Positions 22,981 to 33,831 of a stretch of 64,000 nt of DNA are shown here, piece by piece. This stretch comes from Archilochus colubris (taxonomy: Eukaryota > Chordata > Aves > Apodiformes > Trochilidae), in contig CM041084.1 in NCBI GenBank assembly GCA_023079485.1, positions 134,632,792 to 134,696,791 of the forward strand. Reading direction: 5' to 3'. The position numbers and the translations under genes were made by a program. The notes below the pieces were generated by a model. It saw only the letters and a program-made list of their open reading frames with translations. It had not been told where the DNA came from and ran no database searches. The number at the start of each line of letters is the position of its first letter. The stretch's first letter is position 1.

Positions 22981-23975
22981 TTTGAGTAAGCATGGCAACC
23001 TCTGAAAAGCTGGGCATGAATCCTTCAACTGAGTGTCTGCAAAGGCTATGAATTGTGTCAGTGATGCACTTCTTCTGAAGATGATAACATAGGACTAAGA
23101 CATCCTTTTATAATCCTTTTATCTGCATTTCTTATTAGCTAAGTTAGGCAGCTTCTGACTCTTTACAGTGATTTTTGAAGGTCTCTTACTGGGACCCTAA
23201 ACCTTCTATTGAAAATAAAAATAAGTTTAATTGCTGATTCCACTAAACCTTATTCTCTGAACAAAAGCTTGGAGCTTTGGCATGTACTTTCCCAGTTCTG
23301 TCAGAACTGTGATGGATCTCAACAATTAGTCTTAGTCATGTGATTCAATCTAATGTCTATAAGAGATTTCTGCTTATCCCCCAAATTCTGTTGCTTAAAC
23401 ATTATTCTCTCAGTGCATTACTTCCAGATACTTTGATCTCTTCTGTGTAATGTCTTGCTGAAATGCTCCTTGATATATTTTAGTCTAATTCTTGAAAATG
23501 TTTTCAAATGAGGATTAAAAAAAAAAAAAAGGATTAGGTATCTACCTGATTTTCTGCTTTGAGTGCATCCACGTTTTTTAAAAATTTCATATCAGTGTAA
23601 AATATAATGCAGATATTCATTAGTTCCTTTGTGAATAATGGAAGAAACACAAATCCCTATCTCTTTTCTTACACAAAACTTTACCTTGAACTTTGAATCT
23701 AAAATATTTGTATTACTAGATGCTTCATCTTTAAGCAGTCATTTGGAGATTATTTTATTTTGTTAACATTAAGATATTTTCCCATCCGTTTCTGTATTTC
23801 ATTCTATTTGAATACTTCCATAATTTGCACCGAGGAAATTATTGGAAACTGATTCATTTGACACTAAGAAGTTTCTCTCCTAAGTTTGTAATCAGAAACC
23901 TGTCAAGCTTTAACAACAATGACTATTTATGACATTTCATCTGGGTTTGAAAAGAAAAGATGATTCAAAGAAGAA
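22981..23975. other. Unique AT-rich DNA, no feature seen
   Basis: No recognised feature apart from an A run at 23518-23530. Confidence 0.5.
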
Positions 23976-24290
23976 AATCATAGTATCATATAATGGGTAG
24001 GGTTGGCAGGAACCTTAAATCATTATAGAATCATAGAAAGTTAGGGCTGGGAAGAGACCCCAAAAGATCATCTAGTCAACCACCCCCTGCCAAAGCAGGG
24101 TCACCTACAACAGGTCACACAGAAACACATTCAGGTGGGCTTTGAATGTCTCCAGGGAAAGAGACTCTACAATGTCCCTTAAAACTCGTCTAGTTCCAGC
24201 TCCTCTGCCATGGACAGGGACACCTGATCTCCTAGATCAGGTTGCACAAGGCCCCATCCAACCTGATCTAGGATCCTTGATGCCTGATCT
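23976..24290 (-). repeat. Older CR1 3' end, minus strand, split by a second CR1
   Basis: Two pieces of one antisense CR1: 23976-24019 (GGGTTGGCAGGAACCTTAAA) and 24184-24290 (GTCTAGTTCC, CATGGACAGGGACACCTGAT, GATCAGGTTGCACAAGGCCC). Removing 24020-24183 restores a continuous CR1 order. The interruption is the element at 24020-24176. Confidence 0.9.
24020..24176 (-). repeat. Younger CR1 3' end nested in an older CR1, minus strand
   Basis: A 157-bp antisense CR1 of another subfamily: TATAGAATCATAGAAAG, TTAGGGCTGGGAAGAGACC, GATCATCTAGTCAACC, CCAAAGCAGGGTCACCTA, GGGCTTTGAATGTCTCCAGG. It is flanked on both sides by CCTTAAA (24013-24019 and 24177-24183), which is host CR1 sequence present once in the uninterrupted element, so it is a target-site duplication. 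Confidence 0.9.
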
Positions 24291-24308
24291 AGGATCTTTC
24301 CCTTGATG
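24262..24308. repeat. Imperfect tandem duplication, 21-26 bp
   Basis: CCTGATCTAGGATCCTTGAT(G) is followed by CCTGATCTAGGATCTTTC then CCTTGATG. It overlaps the 5' edge of the older CR1. Confidence 0.75.
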
Positions 24309-25825
24309 CAATAAAGGATAATGGTTTTTGTTTATTCCAGAATCTCTAATTTCACTTAGAATTGTACATTCATTCTTTTTACTTTAATGGCTTCAAAAGA
24401 ATCAAGATTAAGTACCAGTCTTCAATTTTTCATAGTTTTTGACAAGTGTGTAAAATATTTGCAATGACAGGAGGGTATTGTTTAAATATAATTTGAATAG
24501 TAAAAATGCTTACACTGTTGTCCAGGGGTGTTTTCATCCTGAACAATGCTCATATTAACTGAGTAAGACCTAATACAAATATACCTTTGTAGGAGTTTAT
24601 CAAAATTGGCAATATCTGGCCTGCATCTGAATTCTTAAAGACGATACTATTTGCATGACATCTAATATCTAGTGAAATCTTCATTTCTTGTTGAAGCTCT
24701 GGGGCATTAATGTCATGAAAACATTAAAGAGTAGGAGAACAAAAATGTATTTTTCTGACTATCTAGGATGCTTAGAGAAAAAAAATATATCATTTCCTCT
24801 AGAAAATGAAGCACAAAGTCATTTTGATTAAAAGGTATTTTTTCCTCCTTCTAAGTTTACAAGTTTATTCCACTTCACTTATTTATATTTCTTTGTTGTA
24901 AATTCTAAATTATCAGTTCTTCAAAATACATGTACAGAATTAATGTTGTTGAATTTGGAAGTAATGGAATATGCAGTAGTGTAAATTAAAATTAAAGAGG
25001 TGAAACTGAAATAATAAAAATGAAAAATAGGGATAATACTGTGCAAATAATAACAAATAATGCCAAATATGTATATAGAGGGAATTAACAAGTCAATTAT
25101 AAATGTTCCAGTAACTGTATGTTAAGATTAACAAAGAGTGATGGATTTTTAACATGGAATGTCTGAGTGAAGAACTGGCGATAAAATGGAAAACCAAAGG
25201 AAAAAAAAACAAAAGAAACAAAACAAAAACCCCAGTAAAAACACCAGAAGTCTGAAACTGTAACTACAGTGATTAATTTAGAAAACTACTGCTTCTGAGG
25301 AAGAATTTTTCTCTTACACTCCCAATTCTAAGCATACCAGTAGTACCACTGCTTTAACTTTTTCAGTATTAGACATTAAAAAAGTGTCTTGTGAACAGCT
25401 TATCTACAGATCCACTGCTCAGAAAGTTTCACACTCCATGGCCTGAAAACGAGGTGTGAAAAATATGTATAAATAACATAATCATTATTAAATAATTGTT
25501 AATACCAAGTAGTTTGAAAAGTTTTGCAGATTTTTTGCAAGGCATTTATGAAAAATATATCCATATCTTTATATATATGTGTATTTATGAATAGGATATA
25601 AAAAAGAATGTATGGAATATATGTGCTTTTACTTTTTCTATATTACTTGAATTTCCCATAGTCCTTGAGAAATCAGAGAATCAGAAAGTAAAAATTCTGT
25701 ATAACAAAGAATTTACTAGGGCTTTCTTAGTGTCTGAAATCATCAGCGGTGTTTTAAAAAAGGACATCTCAAAAGATACCTCAAAGAATGATTCACAGAA
25801 GGTCAGGCTATTTGTGAAAATATAT
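24309..25825. other. Unique AT-rich DNA
   Basis: No recognised transposon or gene. An A/C-rich stretch with an A9 run lies at about 25198-25235. Confidence 0.5.
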
Positions 25826-25869
25826 GCTTCATACATTTTTAATGTATCCACATTAAAGATGTCTGAAAC
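25826..25869. repeat. 44-bp hairpin, 20-bp arms, 4-nt loop
   Basis: Arms GCTTCATACATTTTTAATGT and ACATTAAAGATGTCTGAAAC pair at 17 of 20 positions around the loop ATCC. Because of the symmetry, open frames on opposite strands both read IFNV-TLKM here, an echo rather than a protein motif. Confidence 0.85.
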
Positions 25870-28800
25870 CTCCCATGGGAAAACAGCTAAATTCATGTTA
25901 AGGTATCACACAACTTAGCTAAATAGACTGTGACTGGAGCTGGCCACACTAATAGCATAGGTGGAGCAACCTATTGCTATCAGACTCTAAGAAACCCCAC
26001 TGAGTTGTGTACAAAAATGCAGAACTAATTACTAGTATTCTCTATGGTGTTGCTACATACATCTTTCAGTAACATAAGCAAACATTATTTAAGACTATTA
26101 GCACAAAGGCACAGCCGGATCTTTTAGATCTTTTGACTGGATATTAAAATCAAAGAAAATCACCTCCTGATAGGTGTTGGAAAGGGGCTATGAAGCATGT
26201 GGCAGGACTCAGGGAAAAGTCCATTAAAAACATCTTTTCTGCCATTTTGATCTTGAATGGTATTTTGTCCCAGATCATCTCACAGTGAATAAGACTGATT
26301 TGGTGCTGAGATATTATATGGCTTGATACAGCATGCCAAGTGGATGAAGTAACTTTCTTCCTCTCATTTAAGGAAATCTTCCTTATGAAAGGATGACTAT
26401 TATTGTCAGGAAATCTGACATGTCACTTTTAAGTCAAAGGTCCAACTTTGGTCAACTGTGAAAATCATTTATACCACTGATAATAATGGATTATTTTAAC
26501 AACTCCTGAGGAACACCACTTGTGAAAAAATATTGCATTTTACCTACCAAACAGCTTTTTTTAAAAACATTTTGTAGTATTCTTAATTTAAATTTGTGTT
26601 AATCTTCAGTATTAATCAAGTAAACTGTTGTATTGTAACTGGTTAAATGTATAATATGTTGGGAATTAAATGAAATAAGGAAACATTAGTTATCCCTATC
26701 TTTTTGTTCTTTCTCTGTATTTGGTAACATTTTTTCTTATATAGAAACTTTTAAATATGACTACCAGCTTTGCATCACAGAATAAAATATTTTGTATAAA
26801 AGTCATCTCAACTAGCTTTTGATTTTCATAGCTAAACTTGCTGTGATGTGAGATCTTGTTCCCTTGGCCTATTTGAGATTGTCCTTGACCTCATAATTCA
26901 TAATTCATAATTTTCCTTATGTATAGCCTCTACTTATTCTAATTAGTAAGAAAATAATATTGTCAGTGAACTACAAGAGATTCTGACTTTAGATCATGAA
27001 CTTTATCACATTGGACAGTTTGAATAGCTGGGAAGAATACAGAAATAGAATTGTTCTTGATAAAAATTCTGGTTACCTCATAGGGAATGATGTGGAATTT
27101 TCATACTTGTGTTGGATTAGTCTGATAAGGTGACTACAGAACAGGAGTCACCCCTAATGATGGGACAGATAATAAAAATTAAATTCATTACAAAAGCACC
27201 CTTTTCTTAAGACTGACTCTTTTTAACATGAATATAACATAAATGGACACTTTCTCTGACATAATATTCAACTTGGGAAACTGTTTAAGTAGAGAACAGA
27301 ATGTAGACGTTGATCTCTTTTGACAGAATCAATGATATATATAATATGTTTATTAAGATAATATTTGTAATGAGATGTGTTTGAATAACTGTACAGTTAA
27401 AATATATGTTTATCTTTGCCATAGGTACTGCTAGTTTTACTGTAAAGGATACTCCTATGCCTTCATAGTGATGGAAGCATACTCTAGTCTGTCTCCTTAA
27501 TCTTACTTCATCTTCTGAAATATTCCAGTAACCATTCATGGATTCTTATGCCATTCAGATCTGCTTGTGCTATTCATTTAATTTCTTTTAAATTGTGCTT
27601 ATTTATATTTTCCTATATCTTAAACAATTTTTTCCTTATGGGAACACGTACATCTATGTACCTCTTCTGTGTACATCTATGTACATCTTCTATGTTCATC
27701 TGAGCCCATAAGAAGATACTTATACCTGTCCATACACAGTCTAATTCTCAAAACTCATTTACTGTGACACTGGTAGAGTGCACAATGGATTATACCATTG
27801 ATAAGAACAGCAGTATTGCAAACTTCTCTGTTTAATATGCATAGAACCAGTAATTTCCTGTTATTTTCTGTTATTTTATTGCCACTGGAAGAAAAGGAAT
27901 GTGGATGAACTTATTCTGTCTGTCCCTGTTAATCTATCTCTATATATTTGTGACTCAGAGATTTCAACTATTTCTTTCAGAAGCTATTGCTGTGTTTTCA
28001 CTTTTCTCCACTATTCTTGTACTACTGTCCTGATAACATCATTTCACACTGGATTCAAGTATTACATTAATCATGTCATAAAGAGTTACATAACATTCTC
28101 TAACTGAAAGTCAGTTTTTTCTAGAAAATGTACATAGTGTTCAAGTTTGAATTATAAAGGACCACAGTACAAATGCATCAAAATGATTTTTGTAACCATT
28201 CTGTTGCAGCTTCAGAAAAAATGTTATTGAAAAAAACAGGATTTTGTTTCTTAAAATCTCTTCTTTTTAGGTATATTTAGGTATACTCTATTTAGGTATT
28301 TAGGTATTCAGATACATAAAATACTCTAATTGCAAGAAATCAGAAATGTTAAAACAAAAATAACTATCATGCCAAGATACAAAGGCACAAACTTTTCATA
28401 AATACAGGTACTGATATACAGTATCATTGGGAATAAAAAATGAGTAGCTTCTGTTTTAATGTAAATAATAAATTAATAATGAAAATGCAAATGGTAGGTG
28501 CTAGAGAAGGGGGAAAAGTCAACAGCAGTCACTCATTATTAATTCAAATCCCACAATTTGAATGCTTAATGTGATTTATAATACTGTTTTCAAAGACACT
28601 GAACAGAAGCAATACTGTTTAAAGTGTGGCTGTTGAGGGAAATGGAAGGTCAAGTTGAGTTTGCTTGATACAGACAGATTTAAATATTTAATGTAAACAC
28701 TCAGATTCAAAACCTTTGATCTAAATAGAATGTCATTTCATTATAAAGAAGGATGAGTAGAATAAGAGGAAATAAAGTAAGAAGTATGTGTGTGCACCTG

Positions 28801-29363
28801 GTAAATTCTCAGGCAATTTTTTGATATAAAACTTTTTTCCTCAACTGTCGGAGAGCTCCTGCCATGCTTTTGTGACTGAAGTAAGAATTTTTAAAAGAGG
28901 ACTTGAAATGTTCAAGACACTTTTAAGACACAGAATTTCTTATAAAATGTTCCATATTCCTACAGACCATAATGTGAATGCTACATTTTATTTTCTACTC
29001 ACTCTGTGAAAAGGGAAGGTTTCATGATATCATATACTAAAGTAAGTACCTGGATGAAAGTAAGTGGTGTCTACTTATGGAATCTATTCTTCATGAATCT
29101 TTTGTGGTGGGGAAGGAATCAAGGTTACTGGTTAAAAAAAGAACTAGTTGTTCTCCTTTACCATACAGGATGTTATCAACCCTGTTGGTAATCAAAAGGC
29201 AGCGGATATATGTCATTGAGAAGAGAATCTGGGGAAACTCAGTGAACAAACAACAAAGTTCACAAAATTTCCATGTAACAATGGGTGAAACTGGACTGGC
29301 CATCCTAAAAGATCCCAGGATTATCTGATACTGATATATCTTTTAATTTCTGGGAATTACCCA
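25870..29363. other. Mostly unique AT-rich DNA with small tandem repeats
   Basis: Holds TCATAAT x3 (26891-26911), a 23-bp unit in 2.3 copies (27648-27701, GTACATCTATGTAC core) and TTTAGGTA repeats near 28270-28310. At 26475-26545 the string CTGAGGAACACCACTTGTGA resembles antisense CR1 ORF2 and may be a relic (low confidence). No gene found. Confidence 0.5.
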
Positions 29364-29610
29364 AGAGCTTGTTGTGCTGTGGGAGGTTTCGGTTGGATAT
29401 TAGAAATAATTTCTTTACCGAGAGGGTGATCAAGCATTGGAATGGGCTGCCCAGGGAAGTAGTGGATTCTCCATCCCTGGAGATATTTAAAAAGAGACTG
29501 GATGTGGCACTCAGTGCCATAGTCTAGTAACTGCAGCGGTAGTGGATCAAGGGTTGGAATTGATGATCTCTGAGGTCCCTTCCAACCCAGCCAATTCTAT
29601 GATTCTATGA
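29364..29610 (+). repeat. Well-preserved CR1 LINE 3' end, plus strand
   Basis: Reads cleanly through GGTTGGATATTAGAAATAAT, CTTTACCGAGAGGGTGATCA, GGAATGGGCTGCCCAGGGAA, CTGGATGTGGCACTCAGTGC, GATGATCTCTGAGGTCCC and an ATTCTATGATTCTATGA tail ending at 29610. Fewer differences from the remembered consensus than the other copies, so probably the youngest CR1 here. Strongly 5'-truncated; no flanking duplication identified. Confidence 0.94.
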
Positions 29611-32600
29611 TTAAAGTACAATTCTGCCAAGTTAGTGATAAAACTCCATCATTAAAAATACTGTTTTACTATATAACTAGAAATTGGATTTTAAATAGCT
29701 CAGTTATAGTCTGACTGATCTGATTTTAAAAAATGCTTAATCTTAGAGTTCATCAAAGCTGGAAAAGTATTTTTTTTTAATTTTTTTTTTTTAATTTCTT
29801 TGTAATTAATTAATACTGGAATTCTTAATACAAATTCCATAATTGTCATGATACAGTTCTGGGAAAACTATTAATTTTCTCAACAAAGTTTACCTAAAAC
29901 ACTAACTCAAGCTAAATTTATTAATAGAAAGAGCAAATCTGTGTTTGAAAGAACATTTCCTGCATAAATTAGGAGAGAAAAATCTCTACCCAGAAACAGA
30001 GATTTTAATTGTTTCTGTGTTAGTCATTTTGCAATATGAAGTGTGAGTAGTGTATTAATTAAAAAAATATTTTTTTATTCTACAGATTTCAGATACTGGT
30101 AGCTGAAAATCTTCAACCTCATTTTGAAAATAACTTGAGCTTCTGATGCAAGACACTTTTGGAGGCCAGTTATAACTGGCTACCACACAACAAGGGGGCA
30201 GCTCAGTAGCTGTCCATAACTACAGTGGTAACTTAATTAAAAAAATAATAAAAAGAAAAGAGTCAGCAACTTGTTAAAACTGGCTTAGTAATGGAAAATT
30301 TTTATTAGTGTTTTACATGTATGTTATTTAATTTTCTGTTTTATTTGAATAAGCCTTGTTTTATTTAAGAAGTTTTAATTTATCTAAAAACATATAAAAG
30401 AACTCAGAAAAGTTGGGACAGAGAAAACTTGAATTTGTTTGTGGCCATTGTCAATGAAGTGACTTGTCTTTCTTTTAATTCTCACCGTTTGCCTGCTTTA
30501 TTAATTTTGAAATAGGTTTCTTTACCATGTACACACAGAATAGGATTACATGGTAAGCATCACAGTTTTTCCTTCCAGGAATTAAAAAAAAAAAATCACA
30601 AAATAGAAAGAGTAACTAGAGTATAAGGGATAAAATTACCTGTGTTTCTCAACGGAACCTGTAAAACTCCCCTCACTTAATAAATATCTTGATAAAAATA
30701 TTTTTTTAGGGAAACTAAAAAATTAGGATAAAGGAGTTAAAAGCATGATGCATGATAAAAGATTACTGGAACTGTATAATGTTAGTATATAAAGAGAAAG
30801 TACGAGGGAGAAATCATGCTTTTTAATACAAACTAAATAAATATATATTTAGTAGTTGATCTAGGTTTAATTTTCTGCTTTAGCAGAACAGAATATTATA
30901 ATAAATTCTCTGTGACTTTGTCCAACCCTGTAATTCTTATTTTATGGGATATTTATGACATAATTTGTAGTTATTAGAACTGCAATGACACTAAAAAATA
31001 ATGATATTTCTATAGATATGTCTGTTTAGGCTGCTAGGATTAATATGGTTCGGTTAAAAGCAAGCTTAAATAAGGTATTAAAAGAGATATGCTATCCTGT
31101 TAATTTTTTTTATTCTTGAAATAAACTTCTATATGACTTGAAATAAATAGATTTTTCAATAGACATTATTTGTATGTAAATTCTGAAAGTTTGCTAGTTG
31201 ATTTAAATAGAAACCAAAAGTTTTTTATTATTCCCTCATTACAAGGGTGAAGGTTATACAACTGAAAACTAAAACCCTCTTCCTCACTCTCATCTAATCA
31301 GAACTACTTTGCAATTTTATCTGGATTCAGAAATGTGCAGGCTCTTTGCTTAAGTGACATAACTCATGCCTCTGAAATAATAACAAAGTAATGATAAAAA
31401 GTAAAAGCTAGAAGGGCAAGAAAACAGAAATGGATGGCCATATCCATTTCCTTTTATGTTTTGTCAAGAACAAACCTGTGTATATAATCTCCAGACATAA
31501 CTATTAGGTTTTTTTTAATCTGCAATACACTGCTTTGGTACTGTAGTCTCCTTCGTGTATGAAATATATCTTTGAAAATCCTGCCTCCACAGGATGCACT
31601 TCCCCAGGCAGTTTATCATTTCCTGCTGTTAACTGATCTTCTGGAAATGATGCAGCTATGAACACTCCCCAGGAACTTTTTGTGTCTAATTCTCACCTGT
31701 TGAAATTTGTTTGCCAGTGTCCCTCCTGTGCCCACTGCACTGAAGTTCTTTTGCTTCTTGTACCTGGGATTCAGCAGATAATAGGAAGTATCTAAGTAAA
31801 TTCAGCAGTTCAAACTTTTTTTATTCCTTGAAGTTCCAGGAATGCTTGGTACTATTTCAAAAAACTACCAAGAGAAAAGAATGCTTTTATTTTATTTTAC
31901 CAGAACTATTGAACTCACTTTCTTATTTTCAAATAACTGTAACTTTACATTTTTTAACTTGCAACAAACTGGAGCCCTGGTCTTTATAGTAAAAAAAATC
32001 TCACTGTTTGTTTTTACCAGCTAACTTGGAGACATGTTTTGGCAAATGTAAATCTGTAGTTTAAAAAATAACCTATCTGGTTTGTTAAGGGCATTAATGC
32101 ATCAAGTCCTTTGCTTAGCTAGGTTTCATTTGTTTTTCAAGGAAAATTAATATATAAGGAACCATTATCTATTAAACAAAAAAAATTCAGGAGTTTAAGC
32201 AATTACTTTTTCTGCCTTTTCCACATCACCACGAGGTTTCACATCAATCACAAGTTCAGGTATTTCATAGAGTAAAATGTTAAAACAAAATGTGCACATA
32301 ACAATGGAAAAGACCCATCAGAGTGTTTCTGAATTAGAAGCAGATCTTTTTTTTTGAAGACTGAACATCACTTAATTCATTGAAATATAAGGTTATTTTT
32401 TGTTTACAGTAAGATAAAACTGTATGTTATATAAGTAAGTAGGAGGAAAAATTTGTCGGAGTAAAACCTTTATGCTAAGGCCCATATAGGCATTTATCCG
32501 GATGCAGGAGAGGCCTGATTTCACTGGTGCTGATTGAATTGCAAATGATGTGAATAATATTGCATATTATTTCTGCCAGATAAGGAAGCATATAGCAGAT

Positions 32601-33763
32601 TTAAACATAGGATTATTTAAAGAGTGAAAGCAAGGCATAGGTAGATTAATGCAGAAGAGAAAGCATCTTCAGTCATGGAAATAGCTTCAACTACAAAGAA
32701 GGGAATAATCTAGTCCCTACAGGATTATGGCATGATGTGACAAAATAGTTTGTGGAGGCTCTTCTAGTTTAATGGGTCTTTTAGTTCACAATCTAGCAGA
32801 ATTTATCAATGTCCATCAATCTGCAAGATATCCTTCCAGAGGTGATACATTTGTAATAATCAGAAAATTGCTTAATAATAGATTAAACCACACTTACTTG
32901 TAATTTACATTACAGTGTGATTTACATTTATATACTTTAATGTATATCAAAACAACAGAGCAGGTTCTGAATAAACATTATTAAAATTCACAAATACAAG
33001 CTTGTTTCTCTTTGGCTTCTAAAATGAACTCTCAGCTCTGCCATGAAAGTAAAAAAATGTTACACAGCTTGTTCAAGTCAAGCAGTAATAACTTGGCTTG
33101 ATCTAAAATAACTAATTGTCAAGAAGAACTAGTGGTAGTGAAACTTCCTTTGTCTATTAACTGGCATATCAAAAATGAAGAATATTGTTCAAAAGTAATT
33201 TGCTGTTGACTGCAGGCAGCCTAATGATCTTCACCATGAGCTTGGAAAATTAACCTGAAAGATGAACTGTGGACACTTCTTGCACTATTTTTCATTCTGG
33301 CCTTCTTAGCCTCTATACTGTGGTTTTTTTAGGTTGTTTTTTTGTTTGTTTGGTTGTTTTTTTAATTTTTTTTTTTTACTTTTTTTGTTTGATTCTGCTG
33401 GCACAGAAAAATTGTCAGAGGTATTTAGTGACCTGTCAATTTTGTCAGACCACTTTGTAATCCCTGACTAATTTGAAATCTGTGATAGCTCTTACATCAT
33501 TAAGTCATTTGTAGGAAGTTTGTTATGCCTAACATTTTAAAGCAGAGATTACATTTTTTCTGTCTTTTTTTTTTCCTCAAGATCTTCCAGTGTTAACTTT
33601 CAACAGCTCATTTTTTTTTGCCTGTAAATATTTCTTGGAGGTATTTACAAGAGACGTCAATTTAAGACAATATTTTTATTTAGTTAATATTTAATGCATT
33701 GTTCATCTCTATGTAATTTATGGAAATGTAAACATATCTAACACCTATAATTAACACTAACAT
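29611..33763. other. Unique AT-rich DNA, no gene seen
   Basis: About 4.1 kb. Long A/T runs around 29770-29800. The interval 31560-31790 is GC-richer but carries no recognised motif. T/G-rich low-complexity sequence lies at 33321-33392. Nothing convincingly genic. Confidence 0.5.
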
Positions 33764-33831
33764 ACATATAAATATATATATATTTTACATATATATATAT
33801 ATTTTTTTTACATATATATATATATATAAAT
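33764..33831. repeat. Compound (TA)n tract
   Basis: Alternating TA with interspersed TTTTACA and TTTTTTTTACA, giving two similar blocks of ACATATATATAT. A typical unstable AT microsatellite. Confidence 0.9.

Noticed and set aside
25681..25918. Similar peptides on opposite strands, suggestive of a coding pair
   Set aside because: Caused by the inverted repeat at 25826-25869, not by coding.
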